A stretch of DNA of 33,341 nucleotides from Comamonas sp. lk (GCA_945898115.1 CAMDHS010000004.1:1-33341), one strand, 5' to 3'; counted from the first letter of the stretch, positions 1 to 8,416 are shown. Notes: generated from the letters alone by a model not told the origin. Numbers and translations are program-made.

Positions 1-18
1 TTTAAGGCCAGTAAACCA

Positions 19-1650
19 TTAGTTAGGTTTGATCTTGTAAATGCCGTTATCCCGATCGGCACTGAAATAAACCGTTCCATCGGCAGCCACTGCCACACCG
101 GTAGTCAAGTAAGGGGGTGGCAGGCCTGGGCCGGCCTCAAAGCCGATGGGCAAGTCTGAAACAATCACCCGCTTATTGCCATTGGCTGGATCGACCTCGG
201 TCAACTGACGTTTGGCTGCTTCAGCCACGATAAATTTGCCAGACGGCGCTTGGGCCAGTCCTTCCGGGGCAGCCAGTCCTTCTGCAATGGTTTTTTGACT
301 CCAGTTGGCCGTGTCCACGCGAATCAATCGACCAGAGAGTTCGGTGATGTAGAGGCCACCATCTTTGCCCATAATCATTTGTGTGGGCCCCTGCAAACCG
401 GTGAGCACCTGCTTTTTGTCATGCAAATCTGCACCGCTTAACTGCGTCAATGCGCCAGCAGCCAACTCCAACACCAGAACTCTGCCATCGGCCAGTTCTA
501 TTGCATCCATGGGGGCGGCCAGGCCGTGCGCCATGGCCTTGGTGCTTTTGTCTTTGCGATTGAGCAATTGCACCGTGCTGGTAAACCAGCTCGACATCAC
601 ATAGTGGTCCTTGGACAAGGTGAGGGCAAACGGGTACTCGATTGGGTCACCGTGCATACGAGCGATGTCGCTGAGTTTGCCGCTTGCAGTATCCACCGCA
701 CGCAGCCCAAACAAGTGGGCAACATACAAGGTCTTGCCATCTTCAGACAACTTTAAGCCGCCTGGCGCCGCCATTCCACCCTTGGTGATTTGTGTGACAT
801 TGCCGGTGGCCGGGTTGACCAGTTGCACACCGTTGTCCACCATGTTTGAGACATAAATATTGTCGTTTTTGTCTAGCGCCAGATTGTCCAGGCCAGTTTC
901 CAGTTGTGCAACCAGTGTGCGCTTTCCGTCAGCGGCATTGATGCGGAACAAACCACCGGTTTTTGTGTCAATCGCCCAGATGTTGCCTTTGCTGTCATAG
1001 TTGGCTGCCGCTGGAACTTTGAATTCGCTGTTGACGATTTTCATTGCGCCATCGACCGGATTGAGTTTGACAATTTGACCTTTGAACCACAAAGGCGCGA
1101 CGATCCAACCATCTGCACCCACTTCAAATCCGTTAAAGCCGCCCAAGTCTTTTTTGATCAAGCGGGGAGGCAAGACAGCGCTCACATCAATTTCCCAAAG
1201 CGCGTCCCCCAAGAAAACCTGGGATGCATACAACTTGCCGCTCTGCTGATCAAAGGCCAGAGAGTTAATGCCGGGCAGGTCTTTCGCGATGACGCGAATC
1301 GGCGAGCTGTCGTTGTCACGAATACGCACAACACCTTGCAGAAAAGAAGTCCAGGCCATTTCGCCTTTGGGTCCGATTGCGATGTCATCTGCCTGGCCTT
1401 GCGGCGCGTCTACCAAAATCGTTCCTTTGCCGGTTTTTACATCTACATGGGTGATGGACATACCCACCACGCTGCCAGCCAGAAGTCGCCCTTGCTTGTC
1501 TACCGCCAAACCATGAACGCCTTTGAAATTTGATGGCGCCACGATAAGCTGCGGTGGTCCGTAATTTTGTGCCAGCGACGCAGTGGTCATCAGTAACGAT
1601 GCCAGTACGCCCGAGAGCAAAATCAATCGCCGGTGAGTGAATAAATTCAT
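19..1650 (-). CDS. Secreted SMP-30/gluconolactonase/NHL-like beta-propeller protein
   Basis: ORF with N-terminal signal peptide (MNLFTHRRLILLSGVLASLLMTTASLAQ); repeated propeller-like segments (GINSLAFD, GLDNLALDKNDNIYVSN, GPTQMIMGKDGGLYITE). ATG at 1650 has AAAGGAG upstream; the ORF-track start at 1656 is a TTG. Confidence 0.8.
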   Translation of the reverse strand: MNLFTHRRLILLSGVLASLLMTTASLAQNYGPPQLIVAPSNFKGVHGLAVDKQGRLLAGSVVGMSITHVDVKTGKGTILVDAPQGQADDIAIGPKGEMAWTSFLQGVVRIRDNDSSPIRVIAKDLPGINSLAFDQQSGKLYASQVFLGDALWEIDVSAVLPPRLIKKDLGGFNGFEVGADGWIVAPLWFKGQIVKLNPVDGAMKIVNSEFKVPAAANYDSKGNIWAIDTKTGGLFRINAADGKRTLVAQLETGLDNLALDKNDNIYVSNMVDNGVQLVNPATGNVTQITKGGMAAPGGLKLSEDGKTLYVAHLFGLRAVDTASGKLSDIARMHGDPIEYPFALTLSKDHYVMSSWFTSTVQLLNRKDKSTKAMAHGLAAPMDAIELADGRVLVLELAAGALTQLSGADLHDKKQVLTGLQGPTQMIMGKDGGLYITELSGRLIRVDTANWSQKTIAEGLAAPEGLAQAPSGKFIVAEAAKRQLTEVDPANGNKRVIVSDLPIGFEAGPGLPPPYLTTGVAVAADGTVYFSADRDNGIYKIKPN

Positions 1651-1797
1651 GAACAAGTCTCCTTTAAAAATTAATGCAATACGCGGGTTTGGGTGGCGAT
1701 TTCTGTGGCGTCTGGGATGGATTGCGTCTGCGGCTCATTACGCACCGCAAATGTCAGCAAGCCCATGGTCGGACGAACGCGACTTGTGGGCTCAGCC

Positions 1798-3153
1798 TCA
1801 ATTACTTGGCGCGGATATACGTCCCATCCAAGGATGGAATCGTCCCTGCGGGTCGTATTTGGCACGGACCTGGTCTAGGCGGGCCATATTGGCATCCGAT
1901 ACAAATTTCGCAGGCCTGCGCGCCAGGTTTTCGTCCGCCAATTGAATGCCGCGGCTCCAGGGCTCCAATGCTTTCATGTGTCCTGTGGCCCAATCGACGT
2001 GTTTGGATTCATCGACGCCTTTGCCCAAACCCCCATACAGCGCAAGATAGGTGCGGTGTTCCTGCGAAAAGGCCATGTCGGGGCGCTGCACGGGGCCGTT
2101 CCAGTTGAGCCACAGCACGTGGCTGGGGTGCGGGGGCTGGGTGTCTGCAATGCTGCGTATTGCGGGCAGAAGCGAGCCTATGGGTGTGTCCATCCACATG
2201 TTGTCGGCGTTCCACCGGGTGTTGGACAAAAACAAGGTTTTTTCGCCCGCCTTCATCATGAAATTCAGCGACATGGGCAGCAGCGGCAGCGTAAAGCTCG
2301 CTTTTGAACGCACCGGGCTGTTCTCCATGAAGGCCACCATCTCGCGCGCCTCTTTCCAGCTGTCGGCCATCACAGGACACACCACTTCCATGCCATGTGC
2401 ATTGATGACGGCGGCCTTGGGGTTCATGACGATCTGAAATTCCGCCTTGGGCGACACCGAAGGCCCCACACGATCGGCCCAGGCCAGCAATTCTTCGAGA
2501 TGCTTGATGCGAAACACCTGCAACTTCATGCCAATGAATTGGGGGCGCTGGTGCAGCTTCAGGTGAAAACGCACCACCACGCCAAAAAAGCCCGGCCCTG
2601 CACCGCGCGCCGCCCAGTACAGGTCGGCATGTTCGGTTTCATTGGCGTGGACCCGCGTGCCGTCGGCCAGCACCACGTCGATGCCGATGACGTTCTGGCA
2701 CCCCATGCCTAAGTTGCGGCTGTTCCAGCCAAAACCGCCTTGGAGTAGAAAGCCCCCCATGCCCACCGTCCATGCGTGCGCCGTCGGGAAGAACAACTTG
2801 TGCGGCACCAGGGCCAAGTTCAGCTCCCCCGCAAGCACCGCCGGGCCAATGATGGCCGTCATCTTGGTGGCGTTGACTTCAATCGACTTCAGGCGCGAGA
2901 GGTCCAGCATCAAGCCGCCCTCGCGGATATGGTTTTGCGCCCAGCTGTGTCCGCCGGAACACATGCCGATGCGCATTTCGCCAAGGGCGGCCTGTCGCAC
3001 GGCAGAAACTACCTCGTCCGCGTTATTGACTTGCACGACGATCTCAGGGCGGCGCCCGGGGTCGCGCACGGTAAAGCTGGTGCCCAGCACTGCTGCTTCG
3101 AAGCCAGCTTCTCCACGGCGGAATGTGGCGCCTGGCGCAAGGTTTTTTTGCAT
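1798..3153 (-). CDS. FAD-binding oxidoreductase, berberine-bridge-enzyme (BBE)-like
   Basis: PCMH-type FAD domain motifs (CSGGHSWAQ, GMGGFLLQGGFGWNSRNLGMGCQNVIGIDVVLADG) and a BBE-like C terminus (YDPQGRFHPWMGR). ATG at 3153 sits after TAAGG, just past the upstream gene's stop, and is preferred over 3195. Confidence 0.85.
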   Translation of the reverse strand: MQKNLAPGATFRRGEAGFEAAVLGTSFTVRDPGRRPEIVVQVNNADEVVSAVRQAALGEMRIGMCSGGHSWAQNHIREGGLMLDLSRLKSIEVNATKMTAIIGPAVLAGELNLALVPHKLFFPTAHAWTVGMGGFLLQGGFGWNSRNLGMGCQNVIGIDVVLADGTRVHANETEHADLYWAARGAGPGFFGVVVRFHLKLHQRPQFIGMKLQVFRIKHLEELLAWADRVGPSVSPKAEFQIVMNPKAAVINAHGMEVVCPVMADSWKEAREMVAFMENSPVRSKASFTLPLLPMSLNFMMKAGEKTLFLSNTRWNADNMWMDTPIGSLLPAIRSIADTQPPHPSHVLWLNWNGPVQRPDMAFSQEHRTYLALYGGLGKGVDESKHVDWATGHMKALEPWSRGIQLADENLARRPAKFVSDANMARLDQVRAKYDPQGRFHPWMGRISAPSN

Positions 3154-3163
3154 TTGAATTACC

Positions 3164-4030
3164 TTAGCCCTTGTGTCCAGGGCCGAAACTTGCATAGAGG
3201 TCTGGCAATATGGCTGCGAGATGGTTCATTTCCTGGGCGCAGTGCACCAGCAACTCCATCGCCATGTTGTCGGTGAGCGGGGCGAACTTAGCGGCAAGCC
3301 GGCCGATCAACGCGCCAGCGGCACCCGGCATGCCGCGGGGCCGGATGTTGGCGCCGGCCAGCCAAAAGCGCGAGCGCATTTCAGAGCCGCCGAGCACGGG
3401 GCGCACATGGTGGATCAGCCAGCCGGTCTCCATCGGCGTGCCGGCCATGCTGCCGCGTGCGCAGATAGCCACCTCGCCGTCGCGCTGCAGGCGCGCTTCG
3501 TTCAGACCCAGGCTGGCCGGGGACACAAAACGGATGGACAAGTTCAGCCGCTGATTGCCCACGTACTCCACCACATGCGAAGTGCGGCCCACGTAGTGCT
3601 TCAGGTCGCTGCGGCCATCGGCCCAAGCCACGTGCATGTGGGCGCGTGGGTGCCATAGTTTGTAGCGTTGTGCTTCGCTGCCATGCCAGGCAAACCACCA
3701 GTCCCACATTGCAGGTGTCACACCCGGCATATCGGTGCGCACAAAGACCCGGAAAGCGCCGTCGGGGCTGATGGTGACACCGTTTTCCACCGGCCAGTAG
3801 CCTGGAGTCTGCAACTCAGGTGCGCTTGCCACCGGGGGCAGTAAGTCAACGGTCTGCAAGCCCACTGCAATCGCCTCGCGCACATGCGCAGGCAAAGCCG
3901 ACATTTCTGGCTTGAAAAAACGGGCATAGGGGCTGGTCGCAAGCTCAGTCGCGGTATAGCCGAGGTGGACAGGTTCACGCGCGGAGCGCGTCACAGGCGC
4001 TCCTTTGACCATGGAGTCATTCGTTTTCAT
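3164..4030 (-). CDS. PhlG-like (2,4-diacetylphloroglucinol hydrolase / phloretin hydrolase family) C-C hydrolase
   Basis: Family-like motif WDWWFAWHGSEAQRYKLWHPRAHMHVAW plus C-terminal HCAQEMNHLAAILPDLY (HxxxE) and HVVEYVG, consistent with the metal-binding residues recalled for PhlG. Confidence 0.8.
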   Translation of the reverse strand: MKTNDSMVKGAPVTRSAREPVHLGYTATELATSPYARFFKPEMSALPAHVREAIAVGLQTVDLLPPVASAPELQTPGYWPVENGVTISPDGAFRVFVRTDMPGVTPAMWDWWFAWHGSEAQRYKLWHPRAHMHVAWADGRSDLKHYVGRTSHVVEYVGNQRLNLSIRFVSPASLGLNEARLQRDGEVAICARGSMAGTPMETGWLIHHVRPVLGGSEMRSRFWLAGANIRPRGMPGAAGALIGRLAAKFAPLTDNMAMELLVHCAQEMNHLAAILPDLYASFGPGHKG

Positions 4031-4886
4031 TCTTGCTCAATCGCAATTCAATATCCATCACCAGACAGGTATCGCCCTCGATACCGTGGCGCCTACAAAG
4101 TTCTGGATCCTGTGTCGTTTTGAAAGTACCCACCAGCGGGCCTCGGACCCCAAACACCGCATCTGCCTCGAGATAGGGGTCCTCAGAGTCGAAAAACTCG
4201 GTCACCAGCTTGACATAAGTCGGCGCAGCCACAATGACATGCGCATGCGCCGCACGCCAGGAGCTGCGGTGTGCTGGTTGCACCAGATCGCGCCATACGG
4301 GTCCGTCGGTGGGAATTTCATAAGGGACAGGGCGAATCGTGGCAATTTCGAAGCGTCCTTGGGCATCTACCTGAAGCTGACACCGCAAGTTATCCGTCGC
4401 TTGCTGCGGGTCCACCTGCCAATACAGTCCATTGTTCGCGTTTTGCCAGTAATCGATGCTGGCAGAAGGCAAGGGATTGCCTTCAACATCACAAACCCGA
4501 CCTCTAAACACAACCGGCGTGCCTTCATTGGCAGCTATCAAATTAACCGGGTTGCTTAACCAGGGAGATCCTGCGCTGTGGAACGGCCCTAAAACACTGC
4601 CCGGTGTTGCGCCTGGCTTTCCAGCCAACAGGTCAACCAGGCTTGAAACTCCAAGCACATCCGACAGCAGCGAGAACTCGCTGCGTGATGCACTGCTGAT
4701 GTCAGAACATGCATGCAAGAATGAAAGTGCCGTGCGCCACTCTTCATGCGTCAGTTGGACGTCTTTGGCATATTCATGCAGCGAGGCAACGAGTTTTTGC
4801 ACCAACTGCCGGGTGCGATCATTCTCTAGCGCGGAAAAGCTTTGGACGGCGATGTCCGATAGGTTGGATAAATCGATATTTTTCAT
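4017..4886 (-). CDS. Intradiol ring-cleavage dioxygenase (hydroxyquinol/catechol 1,2-dioxygenase type)
   Basis: SVLGPFHSAGSPW; NANNGLYWQVDPQQATDNLRCQLQVDAQGRFEIATIRPVPYEIPTDGPV; RSSWRAAHAHVIVAAP; TEFFDSEDPYLEADAVFGV. The two Tyr and His-x-His ligand positions appear conserved. ATGA overlap with the upstream gene. Confidence 0.92.
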   Translation of the reverse strand: MKNIDLSNLSDIAVQSFSALENDRTRQLVQKLVASLHEYAKDVQLTHEEWRTALSFLHACSDISSASRSEFSLLSDVLGVSSLVDLLAGKPGATPGSVLGPFHSAGSPWLSNPVNLIAANEGTPVVFRGRVCDVEGNPLPSASIDYWQNANNGLYWQVDPQQATDNLRCQLQVDAQGRFEIATIRPVPYEIPTDGPVWRDLVQPAHRSSWRAAHAHVIVAAPTYVKLVTEFFDSEDPYLEADAVFGVRGPLVGTFKTTQDPELCRRHGIEGDTCLVMDIELRLSKNENE

Positions 4887-5743
4887 GCTGTGATTGGGTT
4901 AGATAAAACGCCGACGCCTTCGATTTCAACCTCAATGGTGTCACCCGCCTTCATCCAGACGGGTGGTGTGCGCGCATAACCCACTCCGCCCGGCGTTCCC
5001 ATGACGATGACGTCGCCGGGCTCCAATGTCATGGCTTGTGAAAGCAACGCAATGGTGTGGGCAACGCCAAAGGCCATATCCGCCGTGTTTGCGCTTTGCA
5101 TGACCTTGCCATTCAAGCGCGACTCAATATGCAAACCCAGGCAGCCTGGGGGTAACTCATCTTTTGTGACCAAGCAAGGACCAAAGGCACCGGTTGCATC
5201 AAAATTTTTGCCAATCGTCCACTGGCTCGTTTTGCGTTGGTAATCACGCAAACTGGCATCGTTAAAACACGAATACCCAAAAACGCAATCCAATGCATCG
5301 TGTTGCGAAACGTTCCGGGTGGTGCGTCCAATCACCACTGCTAGTTCCGCTTCAAAATCGAGCTTGTCGGAAATTGAGGGGACTTGAAGCGGTGAACCAT
5401 GCGCCAGCAGCGAGGTGGCGCATCGCAAAAAAACGGCAGGATATTCGCCGATTTGATTTCCGCCCTCCTTGGCGTGGTCCACATAATTAACACCCAGGCA
5501 AATAATTTTTCCCGGGCGCTGAAGGACAGGCAGAAACACCACGTCTTGGAGTGAGAGCCCGGCAATCTCAGAAGACCGATGGAACCAATATTGGGACAGT
5601 TGCCCAAAAGCCTCTTGGTTGGCAATGAGTTCACCCAATGTGGCCGGCAAATTCAGCGCCAGGTGGTTCGCTGGAATGACGCGGGCGCCATCAAGAACGC
5701 CCCAGCTTGAAACACCTTTTTCTAAGTAACTGATGAGTCGCAT
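4883..5743 (-). CDS. Fumarylacetoacetate hydrolase (FAH) family protein
   Basis: KIICLGVNYVDHAKEGG, DFEAELAVVIGR, GDVIVMGTPGGVGYARTPPVWMKAGDTIEVEIEGVGVLSNP; RBS AAGGAG 8 nt before ATG. Confidence 0.93.
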   Translation of the reverse strand: MRLISYLEKGVSSWGVLDGARVIPANHLALNLPATLGELIANQEAFGQLSQYWFHRSSEIAGLSLQDVVFLPVLQRPGKIICLGVNYVDHAKEGGNQIGEYPAVFLRCATSLLAHGSPLQVPSISDKLDFEAELAVVIGRTTRNVSQHDALDCVFGYSCFNDASLRDYQRKTSQWTIGKNFDATGAFGPCLVTKDELPPGCLGLHIESRLNGKVMQSANTADMAFGVAHTIALLSQAMTLEPGDVIVMGTPGGVGYARTPPVWMKAGDTIEVEIEGVGVLSNPITA

Positions 5744-5786
5744 TCAAATATCTCCTTGGGCTTTGGTTTTTTACGGTTGGAGGACA

Positions 5787-7364
5787 TCAGTCCGGAATCC
5801 GCAACTTCACGGCCAGAATAGCCAAGGCACCCAAAGCGTTTTTTACATTTGCGACGCCGCAATAGACGTAATGGTCAGGGCGGACAATGGCACCGATGCA
5901 GGAACTTCCCATCAGATACTCTTTTATCAGGGGCGTAGTTTCTTGTACATGCAGTATCTGGTGGTGCTTACTGTTGTGCGGCAAGATTTTTTCGTGCACG
6001 ACTACTATCTCCACACGCAGTCTCGAGGCTGCAATGCAGAGTTCCTGCAATTCAGATTCCTCCGTCGATTCCGCCAAAACGACCATGTGAAAACAGGGCG
6101 ACAAAAGCTCATCCAACAATATGTCTGTGCGGCCTAATGCTGCAACGAGAGGCTGAGGAAAGACCGTTCCGGACAATGGTGCAGGGGACTCGAGGAAACC
6201 GACCGAAAAGGGGGGGATGAGGTCTTGGCGAATGATCGTTCGGCCAAGGCCTGCTGTGGCTGCAGAGATCTCTGCGTCGCGAATTTTTGCCTTCTCAAGG
6301 TTGCGTTCTGAAATGATCTGCCCGCAGTCCTTTGCCAATTGCGTGGTTGCGACGACGTTGGGGCGGCGTTCGTCTTCATAGGTCTTTAATAAGCTTTCTG
6401 GTGCTTTACCTGAAACGACATGCTCTAGCTTCCATGCCAAGTTGCCCGCGTCACGAATACCTTGGCACATGCCCTGTCCTAAAAATGGGGGCGTTTGGTG
6501 GGCGCTGTCGCCAGCGAGGAATACACGCCCATGCTGCCGTTCCCGAGCAACCAACGCGTGAAAGCGGTAGGACGCAGCCCGCCATATGTCGGCTTCACCA
6601 GGCTGGATCCAAGGGGCCATAAGCGCCCAAAGCTGATCTTCCTGCATAACAGCATCGGACGAATCAGTGGGCAGTGTCATGAATTCCCATCTGCGATGGT
6701 TGCCCGGGCAGCAAATCATGGTGCTAGGTCTGGCAGGACTGCAGTACTGGACATTGGTAAGCGGCAATTTATCCAGGAAAGCCTCCTTCACTTTCATATC
6801 CACGACCAACCACGGCTCGTCATAGTCCAAGTTTTCTAAGTCAATATTCAGGTGGCTTCTGATGGAGCTAGACGCTCCATCACAGCCGACCAAGTATTTG
6901 GCCTCGCAGGTTTCAGACTGCCGATTTCCATCGAGAAGATGAAGTGTTACCGACCCGAGCTGCTGTTCAAAAGACTGAAGCTCAAAGCCCAAATTGACCT
7001 GAACACTGGGCATGCTGGAGATCTGGTTGCGAAGCGCCCGTTCAACCCCCGGCTGATCACATGTGAAATGCGGATCCCAGGTTAAAGGATAGGGCTTGGG
7101 CATATGTTTGAAGTGCTGAAGCACACGCCCATCGGCACCGAGATAAATTTCTTCACGAAACGGTTCAATGAACGGTTTTATCGCCTCGCTTATTCCTACG
7201 CGCTGAAAAATCCGCATCGCATCATGGTCGAATCCAACGGCCCGTGGCATGGGATAAATGTCGTGGTTTTTATCAAACACCACGACATCGACTCCCAGCT
7301 TGCCGAGCAGGCCGGCAAGGGTAGCTCCTACAGGGCCATATCCAATAATGGCTATGTCATGCAT
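5787..7364 (-). CDS. FAD-dependent aromatic hydroxylase, 3-(3-hydroxyphenyl)propionate hydroxylase (MhpA)-like
   Basis: GYGPVGATLAGLLGKLGVDVVVFDK, DGASSSIR, VFLAGDSAHQTPPFLGQGMCQGIRDAGNLAWKL. Likely start is ATG at 7364 (MHDIAIIGYG). Confidence 0.9.
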   Translation of the reverse strand: MHDIAIIGYGPVGATLAGLLGKLGVDVVVFDKNHDIYPMPRAVGFDHDAMRIFQRVGISEAIKPFIEPFREEIYLGADGRVLQHFKHMPKPYPLTWDPHFTCDQPGVERALRNQISSMPSVQVNLGFELQSFEQQLGSVTLHLLDGNRQSETCEAKYLVGCDGASSSIRSHLNIDLENLDYDEPWLVVDMKVKEAFLDKLPLTNVQYCSPARPSTMICCPGNHRRWEFMTLPTDSSDAVMQEDQLWALMAPWIQPGEADIWRAASYRFHALVARERQHGRVFLAGDSAHQTPPFLGQGMCQGIRDAGNLAWKLEHVVSGKAPESLLKTYEDERRPNVVATTQLAKDCGQIISERNLEKAKIRDAEISAATAGLGRTIIRQDLIPPFSVGFLESPAPLSGTVFPQPLVAALGRTDILLDELLSPCFHMVVLAESTEESELQELCIAASRLRVEIVVVHEKILPHNSKHHQILHVQETTPLIKEYLMGSSCIGAIVRPDHYVYCGVANVKNALGALAILAVKLRIPD

Positions 7365-7372
7365 GGTGGTTC

Positions 7373-7567
7373 TCAAACAAGCCAAGCAGAGGCGCTTGCT
7401 TCACCGGCGGCAACAATTCGCAAGGCTGATCGCCCACCGGCCGAGCGCCCCTGACACGTGCAACCCCGTGGCGGCACATTAGGCTTGTAAAAGCGTGCGC
7501 ACGGACCGCCTGCCAGTGCAACGGGCATGGAGTCCAAATACGGTGACTTGGTATGGCGCAAAGACAT
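7373..7567 (-). other. Possible 64-aa leader/small ORF upstream of the hydroxylase gene
   Basis: ATG at 7567 preceded by AGGA at 6-nt spacing; stop lies 8 nt before the hydroxylase ATG. No homology recognised. Confidence 0.3.
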
Positions 7568-7574
7568 CGGAAAT

Positions 7575-7624
7575 CCTAGGAAGAATTTTTATTATGCCTA
7601 TCGACATAATAAATTCCGCCTAGG
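7575..7624. repeat. Long imperfect inverted repeat between tetR and the catabolic operon
   Basis: CCTAGGAAGAATTTTTATTATG-cctatcga-CATAATAAATTCCGCCTAGG; arms pair apart from AA/CG and a 2-nt T insertion. Confidence 0.9.
7593..7615. promoter_or_regulatory. Candidate operator copy 1 (upstream of catabolic operon)
   Basis: TATGCCTATCGACATAATAAATT; 17/23 identical to a site upstream of tetR; overlaps a -10-like CATAAT on the minus strand. Confidence 0.5.
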
Positions 7625-7636
7625 GCTTTCCCTAGG
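7619..7636. repeat. Perfect hairpin CCTAGGG-CTTT-CCCTAGG overlapping the tetR stop codon
   Basis: 7-bp perfect stem, 4-nt loop; shares the CCTAGG arm (7619-7624) with the larger inverted repeat. Confidence 0.85.
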
Positions 7637-8330
7637 TTTTGACGAGAAGACCACGCATGAATTGAAAAAGCAAATCGCCGTGGCGCTCTATGTAGCCGTC
7701 TGAATAGACATCGACGCCATAGGCTTTACGGATGACTTCTGCCTCCATGAAAGCAAAATTCATAACCCCCAAGACGATGGGCACGATGTGCTCCACTGGC
7801 GGCTGCGATGCGGTTGGGCCTTGCATCAGGGCAATGCCGCTTAGCAGGTTTTTTGCCACGGCATAGCTGGGCAGCAAAAAATGCGTTTGTATCCATTGCG
7901 CACGCGGTCCACCTTTGGCCGTCTCGTCTATCACGATGTGCACCAATGCAGGATGTCGAGACGCGAAAACCACCAACTGCCTGGAAATCTGCCTCAATAA
8001 ATCTTGGATTGGCAGTGCGTTCAAGCCTTTTCGGAAACTCGCCAACTCGTCCATCAAGTTAGCCACCGCGCCGTTCACTGCGGCCTCCCAAAGCACTTCT
8101 TTGGATGCGAAGTGGTAATGCACCAGCGGTTTGGCCACGCCGGCCAGGCGGGCAATATCGGCAATGCTGGTGCCTTGAAAACCCGCGCGGCCAAACGCCT
8201 TGAGGGCTGCTTCGCGGATCACCACAGCGGCATCAATATCGCTCTTAGCCGGACGTCCGCGTCTGCGGGGAGTGGGTATGTCAGGTGGGTTAGCCAGCAT
8301 GGTTGTTGCACTGTAACCCAATTGATTCAT
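7632..8330 (-). CDS. TetR/AcrR-family transcriptional regulator
   Basis: N-terminal HTH: REAALKAFGRAGFQGTSIADIARLAGVAKPLVHYHFASKEVLWEAA. Confidence 0.93.
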   Translation of the reverse strand: MNQLGYSATTMLANPPDIPTPRRRGRPAKSDIDAAVVIREAALKAFGRAGFQGTSIADIARLAGVAKPLVHYHFASKEVLWEAAVNGAVANLMDELASFRKGLNALPIQDLLRQISRQLVVFASRHPALVHIVIDETAKGGPRAQWIQTHFLLPSYAVAKNLLSGIALMQGPTASQPPVEHIVPIVLGVMNFAFMEAEVIRKAYGVDVYSDGYIERHGDLLFQFMRGLLVKT

Positions 8331-8416
8331 GCCTTTATTGGACTTAATCCACCGCGAAGGCGCTTAGCAAGACCGCCCGCGAACCACTCGGCAAAATTCC
8401 TAAACGGGCATTTATT

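Noticed and set aside
7575-7624. Inverted repeat considered as an insertion-sequence or MITE end
   Set aside because: No transposase, no target-site duplication seen, and no second copy of the full repeat in the window; a regulatory role fits better.
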